From Holzapfeliella saturejae (lineage in GTDB: Bacteria; Bacillota; Bacilli; Lactobacillales; Lactobacillaceae), in contig NZ_JAWMWG010000001.1 in the NCBI RefSeq assembly GCF_037546065.1, positions 1,054,001 to 1,118,000 of the forward strand: a stretch of DNA of 64,000 bases, read 5' to 3'. Shown piece after piece: positions 38,454 through 51,227 of the stretch. The notes below the pieces were generated by a model. The model was not told the DNA's origin. It saw only the letters and a program-made list of their open reading frames with translations, and did not search any database. The translations under genes were made by a program, and so were the position numbers. Numbering within the stretch: the stretch's first letter is position 1; the number at the start of each line of letters is the position of its first letter.

Positions 38454-39638
38454 TTAGATATTAGCTTTTAATTGATCAACTTTATCTGTTCTTTCCCATG
38501 GAAAATCTTGATCAGGACGACCAAAATGACCATAAGCTGCTGTTTTTTGATAAATTGGTTTTTTCAAATCAAGCATTTTGATAATACCAGCAGGACGTAA
38601 GTCAAATACCTTACGAACAGCTTTTACCAATTGCTCATTTGAATAGTCACTTGTACCGTAAGTATCAACCATAATACTTACAGGTTGTGCCACACCAATA
38701 GCATAGGCTAATTGCACTTCACACTTTGTTGCTAAACCTGAAGCTACAATATTTTTGGCAATATAACGGGCTGCATAGCTGGCAGAACGGTCAACTTTTG
38801 TAGCATCTTTACCAGAAAAGGCACCTCCACCATGACGAGCGTATCCGCCATAAGTATCCACAATTATTTTACGGCCAGTTAAGCCCGCATCTCCTTTGGG
38901 ACCGCCTAAAACAAAACGACCGCTAGGGTTAATAATGTATTTGGTATCTTCATCTAAGTAATTTGCTGGAATGACTTCTGCTACAACTTTCATCATTTCA
39001 GATTTGATTTCATCGTTTGAAACCGCTTCACTATGCTGCACACTTAAAACTACTGTATCTACTCGTACAGGCTTGTTATCTGTATCATACTCAACCGTTA
39101 CTTGAGCTTTAGCATCTGGTCTTAAGAAAGATAGCTCTTTTGTTTTTCTTTTTTGAGAAATTGTTCGCATTAATTGGTGAGCTAATGAAATAGGTAACGG
39201 CATCAATTCTGGTGTTTCATCAACCGCAAACCCAAACATTAACCCTTGGTCACCTGCACCAATTTGATCAAATTCATCTTTATCCGCTTTATTTTCACGA
39301 ACTTCTAAAGAATCATTCACACCACCAGCAATATCTGGTGATTGTTCATCAATATTAATTAAAACTGCACAATTTTCGCCGTCAAAACCAAGGCTTGGGT
39401 CATTATACCCAATTTCTTTGATTTTGTTACGCACAACGCTTTGAATATCAACATAAGCGGTTGTACTAATTTCACCAACTACTAAAACCAGACCAGTTGT
39501 GACTGTGGTTTCACAAGCCACTCTAGCGTTTTCATCTTGTTCTAGCAAAGCATCCAAAATAGCATCAGAAATTTGATCAGCTACTTTATCTGGATGTCCT
39601 TCAGAAACAGACTCAGATGTAAATAAATATTTTTCCAT
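38454..39638 (-). CDS. metK: S-adenosylmethionine synthetase
   Basis: Makes SAM from methionine and ATP. The signatures SVSEGHPDKVADQISDA, GAGDQGLMFG and GGGAFSGKDATKVDRSA are all intact, and the length of 394 is normal. The gene is preceded by an S-MK SAM riboswitch that masks its ribosome binding site, so it is expected to be switched off at the translation step when SAM is high. Confidence 0.98.
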   Translation of the reverse strand: MEKYLFTSESVSEGHPDKVADQISDAILDALLEQDENARVACETTVTTGLVLVVGEISTTAYVDIQSVVRNKIKEIGYNDPSLGFDGENCAVLINIDEQSPDIAGGVNDSLEVRENKADKDEFDQIGAGDQGLMFGFAVDETPELMPLPISLAHQLMRTISQKRKTKELSFLRPDAKAQVTVEYDTDNKPVRVDTVVLSVQHSEAVSNDEIKSEMMKVVAEVIPANYLDEDTKYIINPSGRFVLGGPKGDAGLTGRKIIVDTYGGYARHGGGAFSGKDATKVDRSASYAARYIAKNIVASGLATKCEVQLAYAIGVAQPVSIMVDTYGTSDYSNEQLVKAVRKVFDLRPAGIIKMLDLKKPIYQKTAAYGHFGRPDQDFPWERTDKVDQLKANI

Positions 39639-39639
39639 T

Positions 39640-39712
39640 TTTATTTCCCCCTTCGATTCGGTTACAAGGCATATCTAGCTAATACTAGATCCTATCGGGA
39701 ACACAAGTAAGA
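39640..39712 (-). promoter_or_regulatory. S-MK box (SAM-III) riboswitch of metK
   Basis: On the minus strand the conserved elements occur in order: GTTCCCGATAGGAT, a small variable hairpin (ATCTAG/CTAGAT), ATGCCTTGTAACCGAA, and then GGGGGA, which is the metK SD. These match the S-MK box of Enterococcus and relatives, where SAM binding pairs the SD with an anti-SD. Recognised by eye from the conserved core. Confidence 0.93.
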
Positions 39713-39734
39713 ATCAACAGTAATTAAAATTTGT

Positions 39735-39767
39735 TATAAAAAAAGACCAGCTTATAGCTGATCTTTT
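39735..39767 (-). terminator. Terminator of the rRNA-tRNA operon
   Basis: The stem AAAGATCAGCTATAAGCTGGTCTTT (39742-39767), with one G-U pair, is followed on the minus strand by a T-run just after tRNA-Asp. Confidence 0.9.
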
Positions 39768-39770
39768 TTA

Positions 39771-39843
39771 CGGTCCCAACCGGATTTGAACCGGTGATCT
39801 CCTGCGTGACAGGCAGGCGTGATAACCCCTACACCATGGGACC
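39771..39843 (-). tRNA. tRNA-Asp (GTC)
   Basis: A 73-nt cloverleaf with acceptor GGTCCCA/TGGGACC and anticodon loop CTGTCAC (anticodon GTC). The discriminator is G, as expected for Asp. CCA is not encoded. Last gene of the operon. Confidence 0.97.
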
Positions 39844-39850
39844 TGAGTTA

Positions 39851-39923
39851 TGGAGGATACAGGGATCGAACCTGTGACCCCCTGCTTGTAAGGCAGATGC
39901 TCTCCCAGCTGAGCTAATCCTCC
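39851..39923 (-). tRNA. tRNA-Val (TAC)
   Basis: A 73-nt cloverleaf with acceptor GGAGGAT/ATCCTCC, anticodon loop CTTACAA (anticodon TAC), GGTTCGATCCC T-arm and discriminator A. CCA is not encoded. Confidence 0.97.
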
Positions 39924-39928
39924 GAAAG

Positions 39929-40000
39929 TGACCCGTACGGGATTTGAACCCATGATACCGCCGTGAAAGGGCGGTGTCTTAACCACTTGACCAACGGGCC
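39929..40000 (-). tRNA. tRNA-Glu (TTC)
   Basis: A 72-nt cloverleaf with acceptor GGCCCGT/ACGGGTC, anticodon loop CTTTCAC (anticodon TTC) and a GGTTCAAATCC T-arm. CCA is not encoded. Confidence 0.96.
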
Positions 40001-40019
40001 ATATTAAAATTTATAATTA

Positions 40020-40110
40020 CGGAGAGTAAGGGATTCGAACCCTTGATACGAGGAAATCCCGTATACATGATTTCCAATCATGCTCCTTCGGCCAGCTCGG
40101 ACAACTCTCC
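40020..40110 (-). tRNA. tRNA-Ser (GGA)
   Basis: A 91-nt tRNA with the long variable arm expected of tRNA-Ser. Acceptor GGAGAGT/ACTCTCC, anticodon loop TTGGAAA (anticodon GGA), discriminator G. Confidence 0.96.
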
Positions 40111-40117
40111 ACAATAA

Positions 40118-40190
40118 CTCCGGTTGTCAGACTCGAACTGACGACAGCTTGATTAACAGTCAAGTGCTCTACCAACTGAGCTAAACCGGA
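40118..40190 (-). tRNA. tRNA-Asn (GTT)
   Basis: A 73-nt cloverleaf with acceptor TCCGGTT/AACCGGA, anticodon loop CTGTTAA (anticodon GTT) and discriminator G. It is the first tRNA after the 5S gene. Confidence 0.97.
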
Positions 40191-40200
40191 ATAAAAAAAA

Positions 40201-40318
40201 GCGTGGCAGCTTCCTATCCTCGCAGGTAGTTACCCACCAACTACTTTCGGCGTTAAGAAGCTTAACTTCTGTGTTCGGCATGAGAACAGGTGTAACCTTC
40301 TTGCTATCGCCACCACAC
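40201..40318 (-). rRNA. rrf: 5S ribosomal RNA
   Basis: About 118 nt. The ends GTGTGGTGGC and GCTGCCACGC pair to form helix I, and the interior contains the conserved CCGAACACAGAAGTTAAGC segment. It lies some 70 bp after the 23S 3' end. Confidence 0.96.
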
Positions 40319-40388
40319 TTTTATTTACCTTGAGTGTTGAACACTCAAAACTGAATATGATTTATTTTCCAAAAACCCACCGCTTAAC

Positions 40389-43301
<2,913 letters not shown>

Positions 43302-43457
43302 TGTGATTTCTCTTTAATTTACTCTTAAAAACGCGGTGTTTGATTATCTTTCCGATAACCTCGGCTTTTGGTTCTTAAATCATATTCAGTTTTCAATGTT
43401 CAACGTTTGAGAGTAAACCTCTCAAAACTAAACAAAGTTTCAAATGTGTGTTTCCGT

Positions 43458-45040
<1,583 letters not shown>

Positions 45041-45112
45041 GATTGTTTGACTTGCTCTTTTTAAAACTTACTAGCGAATTGACTTCGCTCATTGCTTGGG
45101 GTTAATTACCCC

Positions 45113-45136
45113 CACACATTTATGCGAAACTTTGTT
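45113..45136 (-). other. 16S processing stem, leader strand
   Basis: The 16S leader contains AACAAAGTTTC-GCAT-AAATGTGTG, complementary (apart from the 4-base bulge) to CACACATTTGAAACTTTGTT in the 16S trailer at 43430-43450. The two would form the long helix that loops out 16S rRNA and is normally cut by RNase III. Confidence 0.8.
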
Positions 45137-45172
45137 CAGTTTTCAAAGGTCTACTTGTTTAACAACTTCTCT

Positions 45173-45201
45173 ATTATATCAAAGCTGTTAATCAGTGTCA
45201 A
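45173..45201 (-). promoter_or_regulatory. rRNA operon promoter P2
   Basis: A perfect TTGACA (45196-45201), 17-bp spacer and TATAAT (45173-45178) on the minus strand, about 135 bp upstream of the 16S gene. Confidence 0.93.
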
Positions 45202-45266
45202 GAAGTTTTTTAAATTATTTTTTTCTTATGAATCAATAACTTATCGCTCAACTTGACGACTTAATT

Positions 45267-45295
45267 AATATACCATGTTCTCTTTTACTTTGCAA
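45267..45295 (-). promoter_or_regulatory. rRNA operon promoter P1
   Basis: TTGCAA (45290-45295), 17-bp spacer and TATATT (45267-45272) on the minus strand, about 94 bp upstream of P2. Tandem promoters are usual for rRNA operons. Apart from these promoters and the leader I see nothing in the 354-bp gap 45041-45394. Confidence 0.7.
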
Positions 45296-45394
45296 CTCTT
45301 TTTTTAAATCTTTTTCAAATTTATTTAAGTTGCTTAGCTATCGCTTTTCAACGACAAAGAATATCTTACCAGCTATCAACTAGTTTGACAAGGG

Positions 45395-45760
45395 TTATTT
45401 TGAAAATCTTTTTAAAGCTTGATAAACCCAAGGATTAATCTCTTCTGCAATTGTTGAAAAGCCTAAGTCTACACGGTAATCTGTCCAATAATGCTTACGT
45501 TTACGACGTGTAACCTCATTAGCATCTTGTAAAACTCTCACAGATAAGCTAATCTGTCTAGAATACTCATCAATATCAATAATAACGGCTTTTATTCGTT
45601 TACCCACTGTAAACGCTTCTTCTAAGTTAGTAACGAAGCCTTGTTTACATTCTGAAATGTGAATGAGTCCTTGCTTATTTTGACCTAAGTCAACAAATAC
45701 TCCGTAAGGTTGAATCCCGTTCACTTTACCCTCAACAACTTGACCTATTTTAAAATCCAT
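45395..45760 (-). CDS. cvfD: S1-domain RNA-binding protein, CvfD/YugI (general stress protein 13) type
   Basis: A 121-residue protein consisting of one S1 domain (about 2-72: GQVVEGKVNGIQPYGVFVDL, GLIHISE, RQISLSVR) and a short basic tail with RRKRKHYW. In Streptococcus pneumoniae CvfD is a global post-transcriptional regulator, and in Bacillus YugI associates with ribosomes. It lies upstream of the rRNA promoters, on the same strand, and divergent from the reductase gene. Confidence 0.88.
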   Translation of the reverse strand: MDFKIGQVVEGKVNGIQPYGVFVDLGQNKQGLIHISECKQGFVTNLEEAFTVGKRIKAVIIDIDEYSRQISLSVRVLQDANEVTRRKRKHYWTDYRVDLGFSTIAEEINPWVYQALKRFSK

Positions 45761-45845
45761 TTGTATAATTCCTTTCTTTACATTAATATAATGACAGATG
45801 TAATCTTATATTGAAAGACTAATTTATAAATAAGGTGTGTATATA

Positions 45846-46850
45846 ATGACGAATTACGATGTTGCAATTATCGGTGGCGGACCAGTTGGTATGTTCGCAG
45901 CTTCCTTTTCAGCCCTTCACGGTGCTAAGCCTATTATACTAGAAAGTTTAGCTGAAATTGGCGGCCAACCCAAAATGATTTATCCCGAAAAAGATATTAC
46001 AGATATTGCTGGGTTCAGTAAAGTTTCAGGTGAAGATATAACCAGCCAATTACTCGAACAGGTACAATCTTATGATGTTGCCATCAAAACTAATTTCAAA
46101 GTTTCTACTATAGAAGAATCTGAGTTTTATACTTTAAAAAGCGAGCTGGGCGATTTGATTCAAGCCAAATCAATCATCATTGCGACAGGTAACGGGTCAT
46201 TCAATCCCAAAAAATTGCCTGTTAAAATCTCAAACCCTACTACTATAGAAGAAAAAATCTACTACAGTGTTTCTGAACTCGAAAAGTTTACTAACAAGGC
46301 TGTTGCTGTATTTGGTGGAGGCGATTCTGCTATTGATTGGGCAAACATGGTAGCTGAAGTCGCAGATCACGTCTACCTCATCCATAGACGTGATAAATTT
46401 AGAGCAATGTCTTACAATGTCGAACAGCTTAAATCAAAAGATAACGTTACGTTTGTGACACCCTTTTTACCAAAAGATGTTGCACTCACTGACACTAATC
46501 AACTTGACTTTACACTAAAACAACTCAAAGCCCAAACTGAACCAAAACACCTACTTTGTGATGAGGCTATTGTAAGCTACGGCTTCAATACGACTAATCA
46601 CCTGCTTTCAGCTATTGATGTTGATACTGAGCGTGGCTTTATTTGCGTTGATGAAACCATGCAAACTAACTTAAAAAACGTGTTTGCCGTTGGTGACAGC
46701 ATCACTCGTCCAGGTCACCTGCCATTAATTACGCTAGGATTTGGTGAAGCCCAAGTTGCAGTTACAACTTTAATGAAACAACTATTCTCAGATAACAATA
46801 TGGCTGTTCACTCAACAAGTTTAACTAAACCAGATAACTCAAACAATTAA
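45846..46850 (+). CDS. Ferredoxin/flavodoxin-NADP+ reductase, YumC type
   Basis: A 334-residue FAD/NADP(H) enzyme of the thioredoxin-reductase-like FNR family. FAD motif GGGPVGMFAA at the N-terminus; GGQPKMIYPEKDITDIAG in place of the thioredoxin-reductase region; NADPH motif VFGGGDSAIDWAN; C-terminal AVGDSI. The CxxC redox pair of true thioredoxin reductases is absent, which supports the YumC assignment. The ATG at 45846 follows AAGG by ten bases; a GTG three codons earlier overlaps the SD. Confidence 0.93.
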   Translation: MTNYDVAIIGGGPVGMFAASFSALHGAKPIILESLAEIGGQPKMIYPEKDITDIAGFSKVSGEDITSQLLEQVQSYDVAIKTNFKVSTIEESEFYTLKSELGDLIQAKSIIIATGNGSFNPKKLPVKISNPTTIEEKIYYSVSELEKFTNKAVAVFGGGDSAIDWANMVAEVADHVYLIHRRDKFRAMSYNVEQLKSKDNVTFVTPFLPKDVALTDTNQLDFTLKQLKAQTEPKHLLCDEAIVSYGFNTTNHLLSAIDVDTERGFICVDETMQTNLKNVFAVGDSITRPGHLPLITLGFGEAQVAVTTLMKQLFSDNNMAVHSTSLTKPDNSNN

Positions 46851-46857
46851 AAACTGG

Positions 46858-46863
46858 TATACT
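46858..46863 (+). promoter_or_regulatory. Extended -10 promoter of the DedA gene
   Basis: TG-G-TATACT with no good -35, eight bases after the reductase stop codon and about 35 bp before the DedA start. Confidence 0.5.
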
Positions 46864-46897
46864 AAACTCATACAACTAACAATTTAAGGAGTCTTTT

Positions 46898-47536
46898 ATG
46901 CAACTGATTGATTTTATTTTACATATTGACCATCACTTGGTTAATGTTGTGAACAGTCTTGGCATCTATAGCTATGTCATTTTATTCTTGATTATCTTCA
47001 TCGAAACGGGTCTAGTTATCTTCCCATTCTTACCTGGAGATTCTCTTATCTTTGCTGCTGCAGCCATGTGTGCTAACCCTAAATATTCGCTCAATATTTT
47101 TATTTGTTACCTTATCTTTGTTGTCGCAGCCGTTCTTGGCGATAGTTTGAACTATGAAATTGGCCGTTGGTCCAGTCAAAAAAGTGAAAATAGCCGCTTT
47201 TTGAACCGGTTAATCAACAAAGACAAACGACTAGCTGCTGAACGTTTCTTTGATAAGCACGGGGGTAAAACCATCCTACTTGCTCGTTTCATTCCTTTTA
47301 TCAGAACATTTATTCCATTTGTTTCTGGAGCAAGCAAAATGTCTTACCCACACTTCATCTTCTATAATATTATTGGTGGGGTTTTATGGATTTCATTATT
47401 CTCAATTCTAGGTTACTTCTTTGGTAACATTCCACAAGTTCAAGATCACTTTTCACTCATCGTGATTGCCATTATCTTGATTTCTATTCTCCCTATCGTA
47501 TTTATTTACTTTAAAAACAAACTAAAAAAAGCCTAA
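46898..47536 (+). CDS. DedA-family membrane protein
   Basis: A 212-residue DedA/SNARE-associated (VTT-domain) protein with about five hydrophobic segments. The family motifs FIETGLVIFPFLPGDSLIF and ARFIPFIRTFIPFVSG (with conserved Arg) are present, as is GGVLWISLF. Some relatives recycle undecaprenyl phosphate or act as lipid scramblases; the substrate here is not known. AAGGAG precedes the ATG. Confidence 0.92.
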   Translation: MQLIDFILHIDHHLVNVVNSLGIYSYVILFLIIFIETGLVIFPFLPGDSLIFAAAAMCANPKYSLNIFICYLIFVVAAVLGDSLNYEIGRWSSQKSENSRFLNRLINKDKRLAAERFFDKHGGKTILLARFIPFIRTFIPFVSGASKMSYPHFIFYNIIGGVLWISLFSILGYFFGNIPQVQDHFSLIVIAIILISILPIVFIYFKNKLKKA

Positions 47537-47560
47537 CTCATCGGAGTTGGGCTTTTTTCT
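47527..47560. terminator. Shared terminator after the DedA gene and the TIGR01906 gene
   Basis: The stem AAAGCCTAACTC/GAGTTGGGCTTT (one mismatch) spans the DedA stop codon and also the end of the converging minus-strand gene, with A and T runs on both sides. Confidence 0.88.
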
Positions 47561-48143
47561 TCGTCACAAACCACAATTGTAGCTCATAAATTAGTAATCC
47601 AATTGCAAACGTTGCTGCAAAAAAAGATTCTGGTAGCACATTAATAATTGGGTCTGTTGCTGGGTCAAATAACCAGTCTTTATTACTAAATAAGGTTTCA
47701 TGAAAAATCACAAAAAAAGTATCAAAATTTAAAACGGCAAAAGGTAACACAATCAACGGCATAACCATACCTAAAATCAAAATACTTTTAGATAATAGTT
47801 TATCTTTTACGACTAGCCGATAAAATAATCCAAATACAATAAATACACCTAATGCTAATAAAAAGAGTACTTTAACATCAGCAAAGTGCTGTGCTCCGTT
47901 AACTGATGTCGGAAAGTCCGACATTTTAAGTACATTTTGAAATGGCCACAGTAAGTACCACATTAATTGTACGTAATTTTCCATAATCGTTTCAGCACTG
48001 AAACTTGTGATTTTGGTAATATCTGTTGTTTTCAAGAAAAGATACAATAATGGAAAGCTTAACACAATAGCTGAGACTACTGCCGAAGCTAATGAAAAAA
48101 TAATCGCATACAGGCTCTTTAGCCAGCTTTTAACAGCCAGCAT
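47538..48143 (-). CDS. TIGR01906 family integral membrane protein
   Basis: A 201-residue protein with four or five hydrophobic helices (about 11-36, 58-68, 92-110, 122-143, 170-190). The overall pattern, including FSAETIMENY and the extracytoplasmic loop SVNGAQHFADVK, matches the Firmicute TIGR01906 family, whose function is unknown. It starts one base after the yutF stop and is the last gene of the yunD-yutD-yutF group. Confidence 0.82.
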   Translation of the reverse strand: MLAVKSWLKSLYAIIFSLASAVVSAIVLSFPLLYLFLKTTDITKITSFSAETIMENYVQLMWYLLWPFQNVLKMSDFPTSVNGAQHFADVKVLFLLALGVFIVFGLFYRLVVKDKLLSKSILILGMVMPLIVLPFAVLNFDTFFVIFHETLFSNKDWLFDPATDPIINVLPESFFAATFAIGLLIYELQLWFVTKKKAQLR

Positions 48144-48144
48144 C

Positions 48145-48915
48145 TTAGACTTCCCATTCAGCTAAAGAGTTCACAATATGAGTTGGCTTAGCTTCAACTT
48201 TTGCAATTTGTTCAGGAGTTGAGACACCGGTATAAACCAAAATAGTGGCTAAATTACTATTAATTCCAGACATGATATCCGTGTTGTAGTTATCTCCAAC
48301 CACAGCCACTTCTGACTTAGAAAGTCCTAATTGCTTCATAGCTAAATCAACAATAATTTTTTCAGGTTTACCCATCACAACTGGTTTTTGGCCTGTTGCT
48401 GTTTCAATCATTTTCAAAATTGTACCCGCACCTGGAATTAAACCTTCGTGACTAGGTAAATTAGTATCAGCATTAGTTCCAATAAATTTGGCACCTTTTG
48501 AAATTAATAATGTCGCTGTTTTGACTTTATTATAAGTGAGGTCTTGATCCATTCCAGCAACCACAAAATCTGGTGCAATTGGATCATAAATGCATCCCGA
48601 ATCCAGCAACGAGCGATAAAGACCAACTTCACCAATAATATATACCCGTGGATTTTTTATTCCTTGGTTATGAATGTACTCAGCTGTTGCCATACTTGGT
48701 GTATAAATATGTGTTACATCTGTCTTAACGCCATGTTTAGCTAATTTATCCACGACCATTTGCGGTGTACGAGTTGAATTGTTAGTCAAAAAGATATGCG
48801 GAATATTTTTGGCTTGCAGACGTTCCACAAATTCTTTCCCTGCTTCAATCGTTTCATTTCCACGATAAATCGTACCATCTAAATCGATTAAGTATCCTTT
48901 GTATGTTTGACTCAT
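48145..48915 (-). CDS. yutF: HAD-family sugar/nucleotide phosphatase, YutF (TIGR01457, NagD-like)
   Basis: A 256-residue class IIA HAD phosphatase. Nucleophile motif GYLIDLDGTIYRGNE at the N-terminus, motif II FLTNNSTRT and motif IV VGDNYNTDIMSG near residue 207. The substrate is uncertain; NagD-like members dephosphorylate nucleotides or sugar phosphates. Its ATG overlaps the yutD stop (ATGA), so translation is coupled. Confidence 0.92.
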   Translation of the reverse strand: MSQTYKGYLIDLDGTIYRGNETIEAGKEFVERLQAKNIPHIFLTNNSTRTPQMVVDKLAKHGVKTDVTHIYTPSMATAEYIHNQGIKNPRVYIIGEVGLYRSLLDSGCIYDPIAPDFVVAGMDQDLTYNKVKTATLLISKGAKFIGTNADTNLPSHEGLIPGAGTILKMIETATGQKPVVMGKPEKIIVDLAMKQLGLSKSEVAVVGDNYNTDIMSGINSNLATILVYTGVSTPEQIAKVEAKPTHIVNSLAEWEV

Positions 48916-49361
48916 AGTCGATCTCTCTTTCTTAATACAAAATTTTTCTGAGGTTGTGTTTTCTTCTTTTTAGTGCGATAAAACTTCGATTGTTTCACTT
49001 TAAGCTTTTGTTTTACAATGCCCGTCTTTTCTAGCACAAAGTAACTTGCTCCAGGATTGACGTATTCCATCAAATAATCTTTAATTGTGTTAGCGTATTG
49101 ATCAAGATGGGCACGCTTTTTCTTACCTACAAAAAATCCTTTAAACCGTAACTTATCATCGGCAATATCGCCTACAATATAATCATACTTTAGCAAAAAC
49201 GGATCAAAACGTTCCTTTAATAATTCAATATCTAAAGCATCATTATAATTCATGGTAATATCATAAATTGCCTCTTCAATTTTTAGCTTATCTTCTGATT
49301 GTCGCTCAACTTTAGCTAATTTATGATATCGCTGTTTAACTTTTTCTTTTTCGTCTTTCAA
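48912..49361 (-). CDS. yutD: YutD-like protein
   Basis: A 149-residue basic cytoplasmic protein of the YutD family, with YDYIVGDIADDKLRFKGFF as the recognisable core and a Lys/Arg-rich C-terminus (RTKKKKTQPQ). It starts at TTG (49361) with a GGTGAT ribosome site, 12 bp after the yunD stop, and overlaps yutF by 4 bp. Function unknown; it is always in this neighbourhood in Firmicutes. Confidence 0.85.
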   Translation of the reverse strand: MKDEKEKVKQRYHKLAKVERQSEDKLKIEEAIYDITMNYNDALDIELLKERFDPFLLKYDYIVGDIADDKLRFKGFFVGKKKRAHLDQYANTIKDYLMEYVNPGASYFVLEKTGIVKQKLKVKQSKFYRTKKKKTQPQKNFVLRKRDRL

Positions 49362-49372
49362 ATTATCACCAC

Positions 49373-50734
49373 TTATTCTTTGATTGGGTAGTTTTGTTTA
49401 AGGTAATGAGCCACACTATTTCGCAAAAAGTCTGGGAATAAAAATTCAATTTCACCTGCAATCTCAATTGTTGGGAAAAAGGGAATAAACAAGTAGTGGT
49501 CAACAGTCGTCAAAGTGTAGTGCTTGCCTAAATCTAACGGTTGGCCTTTAACATAAACTTGTTTAGTCTCGGGTTGATAGTCAATCCCTAGATATCGGAT
49601 ATTGCCGAATATCTTTCCTCTAAAACCCATTCCGTTCATTGGATAACGTGATAAAAACAATCGGATTTTTTCCATTTCACGAATGAGACGCCATAAATTA
49701 TACCCGCTTAAAGTCACACGAATCAAGTGCATAGGATGTGGCATCGATTGATGCAACTCATCATAAGTTAATCGTCCAGGTTCAAGTGGCGTAACTGCTA
49801 ACCCACTATTTAAAATAGCAAGGTCAGTTTTAGCTTGTTTAGCAACGCTTTTTAATAAGACTTCGTTAGTGACTTCAACATCCTCAAACGTATCTGGTAA
49901 ATCTGCCACTAGTTCTTCTTGTAGTTTGGTATGACCTTGTGTTAACCAACTGTCTATTTGAGCTTCATCACCAGATTCTTCAGGAAGACTCGATGTTGGT
50001 GTCGTATAGGCTGTCACTTTGTCTAACTTGCCATCGTCATTAAAAGTCAAAGTTACATTGCCGATATTTTGACCATACTTACCTGCTGCTGCAAGCATCG
50101 TTTGATTAACTTGTTCACCTTCAGGAAGTAGATGATGCGTATGTGACCCTAAAATCAAATCTAAATCAGGATAATCTTGTGCTAGTCTACGATCTGTCGG
50201 CAACCCCAAATGGCTCAACAAAATAATTGCCGAAACATCTTGAGTTTTTAACTCAGCAATCACACCTGCTAAAACCTCATCTACTTCTTTAATCTCCCAA
50301 CCATTAGGATTATAGGTTAATGGATAGCAAGCTGTCATCCCGATAACACCGATTTTGTGCTGTTGCTTAGTCTCAATAATTTTGTAAGGCTGTGCAAATT
50401 TTGGTCGTTGTCTATCTTTTTGATAGAGATTATCTAAGATAACATCAAATTGGGCGTGGTCAAACAAATGCTGCAGTTGCTCATGACTATTACCGATTCC
50501 CTCATTATTCCCAATCGTTACAGCATCATATCCCGCTTGATTCATCAAATCAATATTAATTTGACCATCAGTTGCTTCAGTTAAGGGATGCCATCTGTCC
50601 ATAAAGTCCCCGATATCAAATAACAGTAAATCGGGATTTTTTGCTCTAGCTTCAGCGATATACCTCGATAGTTTAGGCCACTCTTCAAAATGAGAATGCA
50701 AATCATTTGTATGTAATATGTTAATTGTTTCCAA
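49373..50734 (-). CDS. yunD: 5'-nucleotidase/UshA-type metallophosphatase, YunD
   Basis: A 453-residue protein with an N-terminal calcineurin-like domain (HTNDLHSHFEEW, DIGDFMDRWHP, IGNNEG, LSHLGLPTDR, GSHTHH) and a C-terminal nucleotidase domain with LNSGLAVTPLEPG. No signal peptide is seen, so it is probably cytoplasmic, unlike secreted UshA. It starts at TTG with AAAGGTG upstream. Heads the yunD-yutD-yutF-TIGR01906 operon. Confidence 0.9.
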   Translation of the reverse strand: METINILHTNDLHSHFEEWPKLSRYIAEARAKNPDLLLFDIGDFMDRWHPLTEATDGQINIDLMNQAGYDAVTIGNNEGIGNSHEQLQHLFDHAQFDVILDNLYQKDRQRPKFAQPYKIIETKQQHKIGVIGMTACYPLTYNPNGWEIKEVDEVLAGVIAELKTQDVSAIILLSHLGLPTDRRLAQDYPDLDLILGSHTHHLLPEGEQVNQTMLAAAGKYGQNIGNVTLTFNDDGKLDKVTAYTTPTSSLPEESGDEAQIDSWLTQGHTKLQEELVADLPDTFEDVEVTNEVLLKSVAKQAKTDLAILNSGLAVTPLEPGRLTYDELHQSMPHPMHLIRVTLSGYNLWRLIREMEKIRLFLSRYPMNGMGFRGKIFGNIRYLGIDYQPETKQVYVKGQPLDLGKHYTLTTVDHYLFIPFFPTIEIAGEIEFLFPDFLRNSVAHYLKQNYPIKE

Positions 50735-50752
50735 AATTTGTCACACCTTTCA

Positions 50753-51064
50753 TTAATTAATATTATTTGATCGTAATACTGTCTCAAAGGCCTCCTTAAT
50801 TTTACCTTCTGGCTTTTGCCATTCTTCAAATTCAGTCAACTCTGGTTCAGGAAATGTATAAGTCTCATTGATATATTGTTCGTAGGTCACCAGACTTGGT
50901 GATCTCGGAATATTTAATTGCACAATTCTAACTTCTTTTATCAAGTTTTCAATTGCCGCTTTTTCAGCACGACCATTCATCATGATATTGGCAATTTCGT
51001 AATACTTTGAACCATCATTACGTGTGATTTGTTCTATTAAATCAAAATATTGATAATCTTGCAT
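50753..51064 (-). CDS. Unrecognised 103-residue protein upstream of yunD
   Basis: I do not recognise the family. The protein is soluble, acidic toward the C-terminus, and begins MQDYQYFDLIEQITRNDGSKYYE, with a central VRIVQLNIPRSPSLVTYEQY segment; there is no signal peptide or hydrophobic helix. It starts at an ATG after a weak GAGAA site and ends 18 bp before yunD, so co-transcription with the nucleotidase cluster is likely. The open frame runs with normal codon use, which supports its being real. Confidence 0.7.
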   Translation of the reverse strand: MQDYQYFDLIEQITRNDGSKYYEIANIMMNGRAEKAAIENLIKEVRIVQLNIPRSPSLVTYEQYINETYTFPEPELTEFEEWQKPEGKIKEAFETVLRSNNIN

Positions 51065-51227
51065 GATATTCTCTTCCTAATTAGGTTTTCTTTTAACTTT
51101 TTTAATCAACTCTAGTTTATCATAATTTATTTTTAATACACTAGATAGCCCCCGCAATCATTTTTATAAATTTACCATTAGATTTGTGTTAAACTATCCT
51201 TAACACCTTAAAGGAGGAATACCTAAT

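Noticed and set aside
39640..39740. Considered an S-box (SAM-I) or T-box(Met) leader for metK
   Set aside because: The conserved GATGCCTTGTAACCGA-type core and SD masking fit S-MK, and neither a terminator nor a T-box is present there.
39768..39986. A 72-codon minus-strand frame
   Set aside because: It runs through the tRNA-Asp, tRNA-Val and tRNA-Glu genes and is a by-product of their sequence.
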